This document shows, piece by piece, positions 1-7,395 of a stretch of DNA of 24,335 bases. This DNA comes from JANLSE01 sp038214135 (GTDB lineage: Bacteria > Chloroflexota > Chloroflexia > Chloroflexales > Roseiflexaceae), in the NCBI GenBank assembly GCA_038214135.1, contig JBBQSD010000096.1, positions 1 to 24,335 of the forward strand, in the 5' to 3' direction. Every line of letters starts with the position of its first letter. Positions within the stretch are counted from its first letter, which is position 1. The translations under genes were made by a program, and so were the position numbers. The notes below the pieces were generated by a model that saw only the letters and a list, made by a program, of their open reading frames with translations, had not been told where the DNA came from and ran no database searches.

Positions 1-25
1 GCAAACAACGCGGTAATTTTCTCGT

Positions 26-115
26 CATGGACACCGATAGACAATGCATGTAGGTGCGAACCTTGTGTTCGCCCGCAGCGATGGGCCATGGACACCGATA
101 GACAATGCATGTAGG
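26..115. repeat. 29-bp direct repeat pair
   Basis: Two exact copies of a 29-bp sequence lie at 26-54 and 87-115, each starting CATGGACACCGATAGACAAT and ending TGCATGTAGG. The DNA between them reads GCGAACCTTGTGTTCGCCCG, a short inverted repeat of the same style as other intergenic hairpins in this window. No coding function is visible. It looks like a duplicated unit of a dispersed intergenic repeat. The copy number elsewhere in the genome cannot be judged here. Confidence 0.8.
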
Positions 116-176
116 GGCGCAGCAGGCACACCCAAATGCAGCGTTTGTGCTGAGATCCGGGTACCTGCTGCGCCCC
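114..176. repeat. Inverted repeat GGGGCGCAGCAGG
   Basis: The 13-base arms GGGGCGCAGCAGG (114-126) and CCTGCTGCGCCCC (164-176) are exact reverse complements around a 37-base loop. The left arm begins right at the end of the second 29-bp repeat (GTAGGGGC...). It is part of the leader upstream of the Fe-S oxidoreductase operon, ahead of its promoter, so it may mark the end of an upstream transcript or be a mobile palindromic repeat. Confidence 0.65.
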
Positions 177-195
177 ACCCCCACATATCTCTGCT

Positions 196-224
196 TTGAC
201 GCACCGTCGCTGTCGTGGTATCCT
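196..224 (+). promoter_or_regulatory. Sigma70-like promoter for Fe-S oxidoreductase operon
   Basis: TTGACG at 196-201 (-35) is followed, after exactly 17 bases, by TATCCT at 219-224 (-10). Transcription would start near 231, leaving a leader of about 43 bases with AGGGAG at 262-267 before the ATG at 274. A 10-mer, AATGCAACAC, occurs twice in this leader (236-245 and 251-260, period 15) and could be an operator. The promoter is called by pattern only. Confidence 0.55.
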
Positions 225-273
225 TCCTTGACCACAATGCAACACAACAGAATGCAACACTAGGGAGCATCGC

Positions 274-2481
274 ATGACCGAAGCTGTGCGTGAGATCTAT
301 TGGAATATCGGCGAACTGTATGGTGCGACGACTCTCTACCTAACGGCGATGATTGCCCTGGCAACGATGACGTTTGGTATCCTGCGTGATATTAACCGCT
401 GGCGGGCTGGCCGCCCCGATGCGCGCATCGGCCAATTGCCAGCCCGCATCATCGAATCGCTCAGTCAGGTGTTTGGCCAGAAACGGGTTCTCCGCGACCG
501 CAAGCCGGGATCGATGCATGCTCTGATCTTCTTTGGCTTCCTGGCACTCTTTATTGGCACGGATATTATTGCTGTCGAGGAAGATTTTACTGTCCCACTG
601 ATTGGCCCAGATGCTGGCCGAATCCTGGTCGGTGGCTTCTACCAGAACTATGAGTTCATCCTCGATGCGATGGGCTTGGTGTTCCTGGCCGGGTTAATCT
701 GGGCAGCAATCCGCCGCTTCCGCACCAAACCGGATCGGCTACACACCCGTGGCAGCGATACGTGGGTGCTTGTCACGCTGCTGTTTCTTGGCGGCAGCGG
801 GTATCTGTTGGAAGGACTGCGCCTGGCCAACCAAACAATTGCTGGCGTTGAGGTGTATACCCAATCCTGGGCGATCAATTCGTTTGTTGGCTACACCCTA
901 GCAACCATCTTCCGAGCGATTGGCCTCGGTGGTGGTTCTGGTATCGCACTCGGCGCACACGCCATTCTGTGGTATTCGCATATGCTTGTGACGTTTGCTT
1001 TTGTGGCATCGATCCCGCTATCGAAATACCGCCACATGCTCTATACGCCACTCAATACGCTGTTCCGTGATATGCAGCCAAAAGGTGCATTGGCGCTTAT
1101 TCCCGATCTTGATGCCGAAATCGAGAAGGACGAACCCCAACTTGGCGTTGCATCGCTGATGGATCTAACCTGGAAACAGCGCCTTGATCTCGATGCCTGT
1201 ATGAGCTGTGGCCGCTGCCAATCCAAATGCCCGGCCTATGCATCTGGCTCACAACTCTCGCCTAAATTCCTGATCACAAAACTAGCCGATCTGCAGCGCG
1301 GCGAGCCGAGTTTACTACGTGATGGATCGAAAATGGCGTTGGATGGCGTGAGCTACCCGCCGTCCAGTGGCAACTCGATTATCGACTCGATTCGCTCGCT
1401 GACACAGCAGACCGATCCGGCGATCAATACCGTTCCGCTGTATGAACATGGGCTATTCACCGAAAATGAACTATGGGCCTGCACCACCTGTGGGGCCTGT
1501 ATGGAAGAATGCCCGGCCATGATCGAACATGTCGACCTGATCGTCGATATGCGCCGTAACCTGACTATGATCCAGAGCGAGGTACCAAGCGGTGTCAAGC
1601 GTGTGCTGGAAGGGATTGAGCGGCAGGGCAACCCCTGGCGGCTTCCGGCCCGCGAACGGATGGCATGGGCAGCCGGCTTGGATGTTCCGACCATGGCCGA
1701 GAAGGAACATGTCGATGTTCTGTACTGGGTTGGCTGTGCGCCAAGCTACGATGACCGCTCGAAGAAAGTTGCTCGCACAATGATCGAATTGTTCCAGCGT
1801 GCTGGAATCGATTATGCCGTTCTGGCCGAAGAAGAGACGTGTACCGGCGATCCAGCCCGCCGCATGGGCGAGGAATTGCTCTACCAACAACAGGCACAGC
1901 AGAATGTGGGCACCCTTGGCCAGTATACATTCAAGCGCCTAGTAACAACCTGCGCCCACTGTTATAACACGATCAAGAATGAATATCCCCAATTTGGCGG
2001 CAAGGCCGGCATTGATTATGAGGTCATTCACCATACGGAATTCCTGGCCCAGATCGTCGCCGAGGGTAAACTAACGCCAACCGAGCGTGTTGAGCAGCGG
2101 GTTGTCTATCACGATCCATGCTATATCGGGCGCTACAATGGTGTCTACGAGCCGCCACGCAGCGTGCTGCAGGCAATTCCAGGGCTAGAACTGGTTGAGG
2201 CTCCCGAACTCAATCGCCAGCGGGCCATGTGCTGCGGCGGTGGCGGCGGGAATGCCTGGTTGGAGGGTTGGGGCAACAAGAATGTGAATGTCATCCGGCT
2301 CGAACAACTACGCAAGGCCGAACCGGAGATAATTGCAGTGGCCTGCCCATTCTGCATGGTGATGTTTGAGGATGCTACCAAGAACACCGGCGTTGATCAA
2401 ACCATCGCACGGCGTGATGTGGCCGAACTCCTCCTCCAATCATTGCCAGCCAACGATACAAGGGCAAATGGCACTTCGTAG
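274..2481 (+). CDS. Membrane Fe-S/CCG-domain oxidoreductase, EtfD-like
   Basis: A 735-residue membrane-anchored iron-sulfur protein of the heterodisulfide-reductase-related family. The N-terminal third has about five hydrophobic helices (near 18-38, 82-102, 128-147, 163-183, 225-248) resembling the nitrate-reductase gamma/cytochrome b fold, with histidines at 82, 228 and 236 that could bind haem. Two CxxCxxC...CP clusters follow (C309, C312, C315, C319 and C403, C406, C409, C413), giving two [4Fe-4S] sites. Two cysteine-rich CCG domains complete it (C488, C523, C560, C563; then C616, CC653-654, C691, C694). Relatives include EtfD-type proteins that pass electrons from electron-transfer flavoprotein to menaquinone. 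That role is inferred, since no etfAB genes are nearby. AGGGAG lies 6 bases before the start. It probably leads an operon with the next two genes; only 29 bases separate it from the acetyltransferase. Confidence 0.88.
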   Translation: MTEAVREIYWNIGELYGATTLYLTAMIALATMTFGILRDINRWRAGRPDARIGQLPARIIESLSQVFGQKRVLRDRKPGSMHALIFFGFLALFIGTDIIAVEEDFTVPLIGPDAGRILVGGFYQNYEFILDAMGLVFLAGLIWAAIRRFRTKPDRLHTRGSDTWVLVTLLFLGGSGYLLEGLRLANQTIAGVEVYTQSWAINSFVGYTLATIFRAIGLGGGSGIALGAHAILWYSHMLVTFAFVASIPLSKYRHMLYTPLNTLFRDMQPKGALALIPDLDAEIEKDEPQLGVASLMDLTWKQRLDLDACMSCGRCQSKCPAYASGSQLSPKFLITKLADLQRGEPSLLRDGSKMALDGVSYPPSSGNSIIDSIRSLTQQTDPAINTVPLYEHGLFTENELWACTTCGACMEECPAMIEHVDLIVDMRRNLTMIQSEVPSGVKRVLEGIERQGNPWRLPARERMAWAAGLDVPTMAEKEHVDVLYWVGCAPSYDDRSKKVARTMIELFQRAGIDYAVLAEEETCTGDPARRMGEELLYQQQAQQNVGTLGQYTFKRLVTTCAHCYNTIKNEYPQFGGKAGIDYEVIHHTEFLAQIVAEGKLTPTERVEQRVVYHDPCYIGRYNGVYEPPRSVLQAIPGLELVEAPELNRQRAMCCGGGGGNAWLEGWGNKNVNVIRLEQLRKAEPEIIAVACPFCMVMFEDATKNTGVDQTIARRDVAELLLQSLPANDTRANGTS

Positions 2482-2510
2482 AATGCCGTATAAGTAACGG
2501 GCCAAACACT

Positions 2511-3014
2511 ATGCAGATTGCGGTGCTGCCCGCCGAAAAAAGCCACTCGCTCTTGCTGAGATTGATGCAGTTCTATCTCTATGATCTCAGCGAGCACGAA
2601 CTGGCAGATATTGGCCCGGACGGACATTTCGCCGATGGTGCGTTACGGGCGTGGCTTGCTGAACCAAGTAACCAGCCATTCCTCTTCTATAACGCAGGCC
2701 AGCCAATTGGGTTTGCATTTGTTGGCTGCAACAGCCACCAGCTCCCCGTCCCCGATATCTATACCATCAGCGCTTTTTTCATTCTGCGCCGCTACCGAAG
2801 GCAGGGCCTTGGCCGGAAAGCAGCATATCAACTATTCGAGCGCTTCCCCGGCCGTTGGGAAATAGCGACCCTTGGTGCCAATACGCAGGCGATCTCCTTC
2901 TGGCGCAGTGTTGTCGATACCTTCACCAATGGGTTGTATGATGAGATATGGCATCAGGATAATCAATGGCGTGGTTCAGTTCAGGTGTTTACAGTTCCGA
3001 AAAAAGAGGCATAG
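2511..3014 (+). CDS. GNAT-family N-acetyltransferase
   Basis: A 167-residue protein with the GNAT fold. The acetyl-CoA-binding motif A is visible as LRRYRRQGLGRKAA (Q/RxxGxG/A) after a beta strand IYTISAFFIL, and the motif B region TLGANTQAISFWRS matches the usual 'N..a..fY/W' helix. The N-terminal part is rich in aromatic and acidic residues, typical of small stand-alone acetyltransferases. The substrate cannot be predicted. There is no clear ribosome-binding site before the ATG, so it may be translated from the upstream message by coupling. The next gene starts 2 bases after its stop codon, which strongly suggests one transcript with the peptidase. Confidence 0.85.
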   Translation: MQIAVLPAEKSHSLLLRLMQFYLYDLSEHELADIGPDGHFADGALRAWLAEPSNQPFLFYNAGQPIGFAFVGCNSHQLPVPDIYTISAFFILRRYRRQGLGRKAAYQLFERFPGRWEIATLGANTQAISFWRSVVDTFTNGLYDEIWHQDNQWRGSVQVFTVPKKEA

Positions 3015-3016
3015 AT

Positions 3017-4819
3017 ATGACGACTGCAACGCTCCCCCATTGGGATCTTAGCCAGATCTATACTGGCCTGGATTCGCCTGCATTTGCTGCCGATTTCGAT
3101 GCAACAATGGCGGCACTCGATGCGCTGCTGGTGCGCTTCGATACCCTTGGCATCGATCAGCGTGAACCAGGCCAATTCAGCGATGCCGACGTGGCAGCCT
3201 TTGAGGAACTGATTGCGACCCTTGGCCGGTTGGATGAACAGATCCTGACGCTGCGCTCCTTCATCTATAGTTTTGTGGCAACCGATTCGCGCAACCAGGT
3301 TGCACAGGCGCGCTATAGCGAATTCCAACAGCGCAGTGTGGCAATCAACCAGATCGAGAATCGCTTTACTGCCTGGGTGAGTGGGCTGGATGCCGAAGAA
3401 TTGATCGCTCGCTCATCCGTTGCGGCATCCCATGAATATCTGCTGCAACGGGTGCGTATGCAGGCCGCCCATATGATGACACCAATCGAGGAGAATCTTG
3501 CCGCCGAACTAAGCCCGACCGGTGGCAGATCGTGGGGTCGCTTACAGGCCGATGTCAGCTCACAATTGCTGGTGCCAGTTCAGCTTGATGGCGAGTTGCG
3601 CGAACTGCCAATGACGCTCATCCGCAATATTGCCTTCGAGAACGACCGTAACCGGCGTCAGGCTGCCTATGAAGCAGAACTGGCCGCATGGAAACGGGCT
3701 GCGGTTCCGCTGGCAGCTGCCATGAATGGTATCAAGGGCGAGGTCGGGATATTAGCCCGCAAACGCAAATGGGCCACGCCGCTCGACCAGGCGCTGTTTG
3801 ATAATGCGATTGATCGGGCAACCCTTGATGCCATGCTGCAGGCTGCGCGGGAATCATTCCCGGATTTCCGGCGCTATATGCAGGCCAAAGCTCGTTTTCT
3901 TGGGCTAGAACGGCTGGCCTGGTATGATCTATTCGCACCCATTGCAGGCACGACAGAAGGGAAGAATTGGTCGTTCGATGCTGCTCGTGATTTTATTCTG
4001 ACCCAGTTCAGCACCTTCACGCCACAGATGGCTGAATTGGCCAGCCGCGCATTTGATGAGGATTGGATTGATGCTGAACCACGGGCTGGCAAGGTTGGTG
4101 GTGCATTCTGTATGCCCGTGCGAACTGGTGAGTCGCGCATTCTTTCCAACTATACCGATGCAATTGGCAGCGTGATGACATTGGCCCACGAGCTTGGCCA
4201 CGCCTACCATAACCACTGCCTGGCCTCGCAGACGCCGCGCAATCGTAGCACCCCAATGACGCTCGCCGAAACGGCCAGTATCTTCTGCGAGACAATCATT
4301 CGCAAGGCCGCGCTAGCACAAGCAGCCCCACAGGAACGGCTGGTTATGCTCGAAGCAGCCCTGCAGAACACATGCCAGGTCGTCGTTGATATTACCAGCC
4401 GCTTCCTATTTGAGCAGGCGGTTTTTGAGCAACGCCGCCAGCGGGCGCTTTCTGCCGATGAACTATGCGCCGCCATGCTTGCCACCCAACGCGAAACCTA
4501 TGGCGATGGCCTCGACCCACAGTCCCTACATGGCTATATGTGGGCGGCCAAACCACACTACTATAGTGCAGGCCTCTCGTTCTATAACTTCCCATATATG
4601 TTCGGGTTGCTGTTCGGGCTGGGGTTGTATGCGATCTATCTGCGTGAACCAGACGGATTTGTGGCACGCTATGAGGCGCTACTCTCGTCCACTGGGCGTG
4701 CCGATGCAGCAACGCTGGCAGCACAGGTCGGGATCGATCTACGCACACCGGCATTCTGGCGGGCGAGCCTCGATATGATCCGCGATGATATTGATGCGTT
4801 TGAGGCCTTGGTTCCGTAG
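3017..4819 (+). CDS. pepF: M3-family oligoendopeptidase (PepF-like)
   Basis: A 600-residue cytosolic zinc metallopeptidase of family M3, which cleaves short peptides. The zinc site is plain: H391-E-L-G-H395 in TLAHELGHAYH, with E418 in the following LAETASIFCE segment as third ligand. Length fits PepF/M3B enzymes (about 600). The C-terminal stretch with YYSAGLSFYNFPYMFG is the usual substrate-binding region rich in Tyr. I chose the ATG at 3017 because GAGG (3006-3009) sits 7 bases ahead of it and it follows the acetyltransferase stop by 2 bases. An in-frame ATG at 2966 would add 17 residues overlapping the acetyltransferase and lacks support. The stop codon lies inside a 40-bp palindrome. Confidence 0.92.
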   Translation: MTTATLPHWDLSQIYTGLDSPAFAADFDATMAALDALLVRFDTLGIDQREPGQFSDADVAAFEELIATLGRLDEQILTLRSFIYSFVATDSRNQVAQARYSEFQQRSVAINQIENRFTAWVSGLDAEELIARSSVAASHEYLLQRVRMQAAHMMTPIEENLAAELSPTGGRSWGRLQADVSSQLLVPVQLDGELRELPMTLIRNIAFENDRNRRQAAYEAELAAWKRAAVPLAAAMNGIKGEVGILARKRKWATPLDQALFDNAIDRATLDAMLQAARESFPDFRRYMQAKARFLGLERLAWYDLFAPIAGTTEGKNWSFDAARDFILTQFSTFTPQMAELASRAFDEDWIDAEPRAGKVGGAFCMPVRTGESRILSNYTDAIGSVMTLAHELGHAYHNHCLASQTPRNRSTPMTLAETASIFCETIIRKAALAQAAPQERLVMLEAALQNTCQVVVDITSRFLFEQAVFEQRRQRALSADELCAAMLATQRETYGDGLDPQSLHGYMWAAKPHYYSAGLSFYNFPYMFGLLFGLGLYAIYLREPDGFVARYEALLSSTGRADAATLAAQVGIDLRTPAFWRASLDMIRDDIDAFEALVP

Positions 4820-4856
4820 GCCGTAGAGACGCAACATGTTGCGTCTCTACGGCCTA
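4817..4856. terminator. Perfect 40-bp palindrome, bidirectional terminator candidate
   Basis: A 19-base arm (4817-4835, starting TAGGCCGTAGAGACGCAAC) is followed by AT and then its exact reverse complement (4838-4856). The first three bases are the peptidase stop codon. A partial third arm, CGTCTCTACGGCC, follows at 4861-4873 and ends where purQ (opposite strand) ends. There is no T-tract. It sits between convergent genes, so it could stop transcription from both sides. The GTAGAGACG.. spelling matches a palindromic repeat type that I recall from cyanobacterial and Chloroflexota genomes. Confidence 0.7.
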
Positions 4857-4873
4857 TGTGCGTCTCTACGGCC

Positions 4874-5683
4874 CTACAACGATCTCGCGTAGCGTACCGC
4901 ATTCCGAAACAACACCAATCCATCGCCCTCATTTCGCCATGGCTCGCGCGTCCAGCGCGGATGTTGCTGCGGGTAGATCGCATCTTCGGGGTGCGGCATC
5001 AGGCCCAACACATTGCCCTGGATATTGCAGATCCCGGCGATCGCATCATCTGAGCCGTTGGGGTTGGCTGGGTAGCTTGTTGGATCACCACTTGGCGCAA
5101 CATAGCGCAATGCAACCTGACCATTGGCCTTCAGGGTTGCTAGTACCGCAGCATCCTGCACAACAAAGCGGCCCTCACCATGGGCGACGGGTGCCTCAAT
5201 CGAACGCTCAATGCCCTGTGTGAACACGCAGCTGCTGCTCGCTTCAGGGGCAAGCGTCACCCAGCGACACTCAAACTTCCCAGATGCATTATCCGTCAGT
5301 GTTGCCTGTGGCGTAGATTGACCAACGCTTGATGTACTCGTCAGGGAATCGCCCGTTCCTGGTAGAATACCAGCCTTGACCAACACCTGAAATCCGTTAC
5401 AGATCCCAATCACAGGCCGGCCATCGGCAACAAACGCAGCCAGTTGATCGCCAAGGCGATAGGCTAGGTCGATGGCAAGTAACTTACCAGCGCCCAGATG
5501 ATCACCATACGAAAAGCCACCAGGAACGATGACCATCGCATGATCCAATAGTTTCACATCACCAGCGACGATCCGGTTCACATGCACACGAACGGGATTG
5601 CCACCAGCTAATTCAATTGCAGCGGCGGCATCTTCATCCCGATTAATGCCAGGCGCACGCAGAATGAGAACCTTAGGGCTCAC
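4874..5683 (-). CDS. purQ: Phosphoribosylformylglycinamidine synthase, glutaminase subunit
   Basis: A 269-residue class I glutamine amidotransferase that supplies ammonia to PurL in the fourth step of purine synthesis. The nucleophile is C95 in GRPVIGICNGFQVLVKAGI; the His-Glu pair is H231 and E233 in GLMPHPEDA. The N-terminal VLILRAPGINRDEDAAAAI and the AHGEGRF segment near 168-173 are specific to PurQ rather than to other amidotransferases. It is longer than the roughly 227-residue Bacillus enzyme, mainly in the 105-160 region. The start is a GTG with AAAGG 7 bases upstream; a longer frame upstream runs into the hairpin repeat at 5732-5758 and is rejected. No purL or purS is in the window, so purine genes appear dispersed. 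Confidence 0.93.
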   Translation of the reverse strand: MSPKVLILRAPGINRDEDAAAAIELAGGNPVRVHVNRIVAGDVKLLDHAMVIVPGGFSYGDHLGAGKLLAIDLAYRLGDQLAAFVADGRPVIGICNGFQVLVKAGILPGTGDSLTSTSSVGQSTPQATLTDNASGKFECRWVTLAPEASSSCVFTQGIERSIEAPVAHGEGRFVVQDAAVLATLKANGQVALRYVAPSGDPTSYPANPNGSDDAIAGICNIQGNVLGLMPHPEDAIYPQQHPRWTREPWRNEGDGLVLFRNAVRYARSL

Positions 5684-5731
5684 AGTTGTTCCTTTTGATT
5701 GAGAGATTTCGGGTTGCCGGTGGGTCGTGGC

Positions 5732-5758
5732 GTAGGGGCAGACCTTGTGTCTGCCCAC
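5732..5758. repeat. GTAGGGGC-type hairpin repeat
   Basis: GTAGGGGCAGACC TTG TGTCTGCCCAC: arms GGGCAGA (5736-5742) and TCTGCCC (5750-5756). It lies between the kinase gene and purQ, both on the minus strand. It shares the GTAGGGGC head with the repeats at 111-118 and 13481-13488 and so belongs to the same dispersed family. Confidence 0.65.
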
Positions 5759-5791
5759 GATGAGGCCGAATGCAGGCCATACAAGCTTTAC

Positions 5792-7255
5792 CTACGCGCC
5801 AAGGAATTCGATTTCGACTTCGCCGATCTTGATTCGATCACCGGAGCGCAGGCGTTGGGGCGCACGAGGAGGCAACAGCGAACCATTCAGCGAGGTTCCA
5901 TTCGTAGAACCCTGATCCATAATTGTATAGCCACCCGTATCACGATTGATCAGCGCATGGTTTCGTGAGGCAATCCCCCGATCATGCTCGGCCAGATCTA
6001 ATTCAGGATAATGATTCTGGCGTGGGTCACGCCGACCGATTCGTAATGGCAATCGATCAATCTTGAGTTCCCACGAACCGCGCGGCGATGTGCAGCGCAG
6101 CCGTGCCGCCGATTGGGGACTCAGCGGGGTGCCGCATGCGGCGCAGAAGCGCGCACCAGCTTTGTTGACCCGCCCACAGCGTGGGCATGTGACGCCACCG
6201 GTTTCGGGTGCCTGCACCGGTTTCACAAGTGGCCCGCGTGCGGGGCCAGGTGTTGGCGCTTGCCCTGGAGTAATCGTTGGCAGCACGGTTTGCATCTGGC
6301 CTGGCATCACGGTGGGTATTTGTGCTGCATCTGGCTTTGGACGCTGGCCCAATACCGTCGATTCCTGGGGGATTGCTGGTGGCACAACCAATCGTGCTGT
6401 TGGATCGACATATGGCCCATCCAGCCGAGTACGAAGCGCTTTTTCAAACTCGGCCGCAGTTGCATACCGATCTGCTGGAGCAAGCGCCATCGCCCGAATA
6501 ATGACCTGCTCCGTCTGTTTATCGACCGATGGGTTGATTTTGTGGATACTATCGGGAGCTGGCGGTTGCAGCGGAATGGGTGGCAGTGCCGTCATCAGAT
6601 GCAAGAGCGTCGCACCCAACGCATACACATCCGAACGTGCATCCGTCTGACCCTTGCCATATTGCTCGGGTGGGGCATAGCCAGCCGAACCCATCGCAAC
6701 GGTATCCTTGGATTTCTTCTCTTTGTAGGTACGGGCAACACCAAAGTCGATCAGCTTGAGCACACCATCTGGTGTGACCATAATATTGGTCGGCTTCAGG
6801 TCGCGGTAGATAATCGGCGGGGTACGGGTGTGCAGGTAATGCAGAACCTGGGCCGTCTGAATACCATAGCGCAGCACATCCTGTTCCAGCAGCGGCGCAT
6901 TTGCATCACGAACCCGATCCTCAAGCGTCTGGCCTGGCACAAATTCCATCACCAATACTGGGCGGCCATGGTGCTCAAAAAAATCGGCGACCACCGGTAG
7001 GTTAGGGTGGCTGAGCTTACTGAGCAGTTCGGCTTCTTGCATGAACATGCGCCGATTCTCGGCCAAATCCTCAGCAGAGAGATCATCGGGTGGGCGCATC
7101 TCTTTCAAGGCCCAGATGGTTCTATCGGCGAGACGCAGTGCCCGATAGACGGCTCCCATCCCGCCACGACCGATCAGGCCGATAATACGATACTCGGCAC
7201 GAACCCCATGGATTTGTGTCTCTGGAGCGAGAAGATCGGATGTCGCTATCGCCAC
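5792..7255 (-). CDS. Ser/Thr protein kinase with zinc ribbon and FHA domain
   Basis: About 487 residues from the GTG chosen here. The kinase domain (about 22-280) has the glycine loop GRGGMGAVY (29-37), lysine K51, catalytic loop IYRDLKPTN (149-157, with Tyr in place of the usual His), DFG (170-172) and APPE (194-197). A proline-rich linker (about 290-350) leads to a zinc ribbon (C357, C360, C371, C374), then an FHA domain (about 402-485) with GRR, SRNH and STNGT motifs that bind phosphothreonine. No membrane segment is seen, so the enzyme is probably cytosolic. The GTG has AGGG 5 bases upstream. A TTG at 7288 would add 11 residues but has no ribosome-binding site. It is divergent from the VWA gene with 140 bases between starts. 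Confidence 0.92.
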   Translation of the reverse strand: MAIATSDLLAPETQIHGVRAEYRIIGLIGRGGMGAVYRALRLADRTIWALKEMRPPDDLSAEDLAENRRMFMQEAELLSKLSHPNLPVVADFFEHHGRPVLVMEFVPGQTLEDRVRDANAPLLEQDVLRYGIQTAQVLHYLHTRTPPIIYRDLKPTNIMVTPDGVLKLIDFGVARTYKEKKSKDTVAMGSAGYAPPEQYGKGQTDARSDVYALGATLLHLMTALPPIPLQPPAPDSIHKINPSVDKQTEQVIIRAMALAPADRYATAAEFEKALRTRLDGPYVDPTARLVVPPAIPQESTVLGQRPKPDAAQIPTVMPGQMQTVLPTITPGQAPTPGPARGPLVKPVQAPETGGVTCPRCGRVNKAGARFCAACGTPLSPQSAARLRCTSPRGSWELKIDRLPLRIGRRDPRQNHYPELDLAEHDRGIASRNHALINRDTGGYTIMDQGSTNGTSLNGSLLPPRAPQRLRSGDRIKIGEVEIEFLGA

Positions 7256-7395
7256 AATAACCCTGCCGTTGCTTGGAGAATCGTTCAACTATTGTACCAT
7301 AGGCGTCGCTGCCATGCTATACTTTCAAGCAGCACAATGCAACTCGTGCGGCATAGTCGGCGTACTATACGTAACTTTGATAAGGAGATCCAACA

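Noticed and set aside
26..176. Terminal repeats of an insertion sequence
   Set aside because: The repeats are direct or short hairpins, and no transposase or remnant lies between or near them.
25..270. 81-codon minus-strand frame in the leader
   Set aside because: It is composed mostly of repeat sequence, with the promoter and leader of the next gene inside it, and no domain.
2966..3016. N-terminal extension of the peptidase from ATG 2966
   Set aside because: It would overlap the acetyltransferase by 49 bases and lacks a ribosome-binding site, whereas ATG 3017 has GAGG at 7 bases.
5684..5758. 25-residue extension of PurQ
   Set aside because: It runs into the hairpin repeat and the added residues do not resemble PurQ; the GTG at 5683 with AAAGG fits better.
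6113..7000. 295-codon open frame on the plus strand inside the kinase gene
   Set aside because: The opposite strand encodes complete kinase, zinc ribbon and FHA motifs. The frame is rich in Trp, Cys and His with no domain, typical of an antisense shadow.
7256..7288. TTG start for the kinase
   Set aside because: It has no upstream ribosome-binding site, while the GTG at 7255 does. The choice is not certain.
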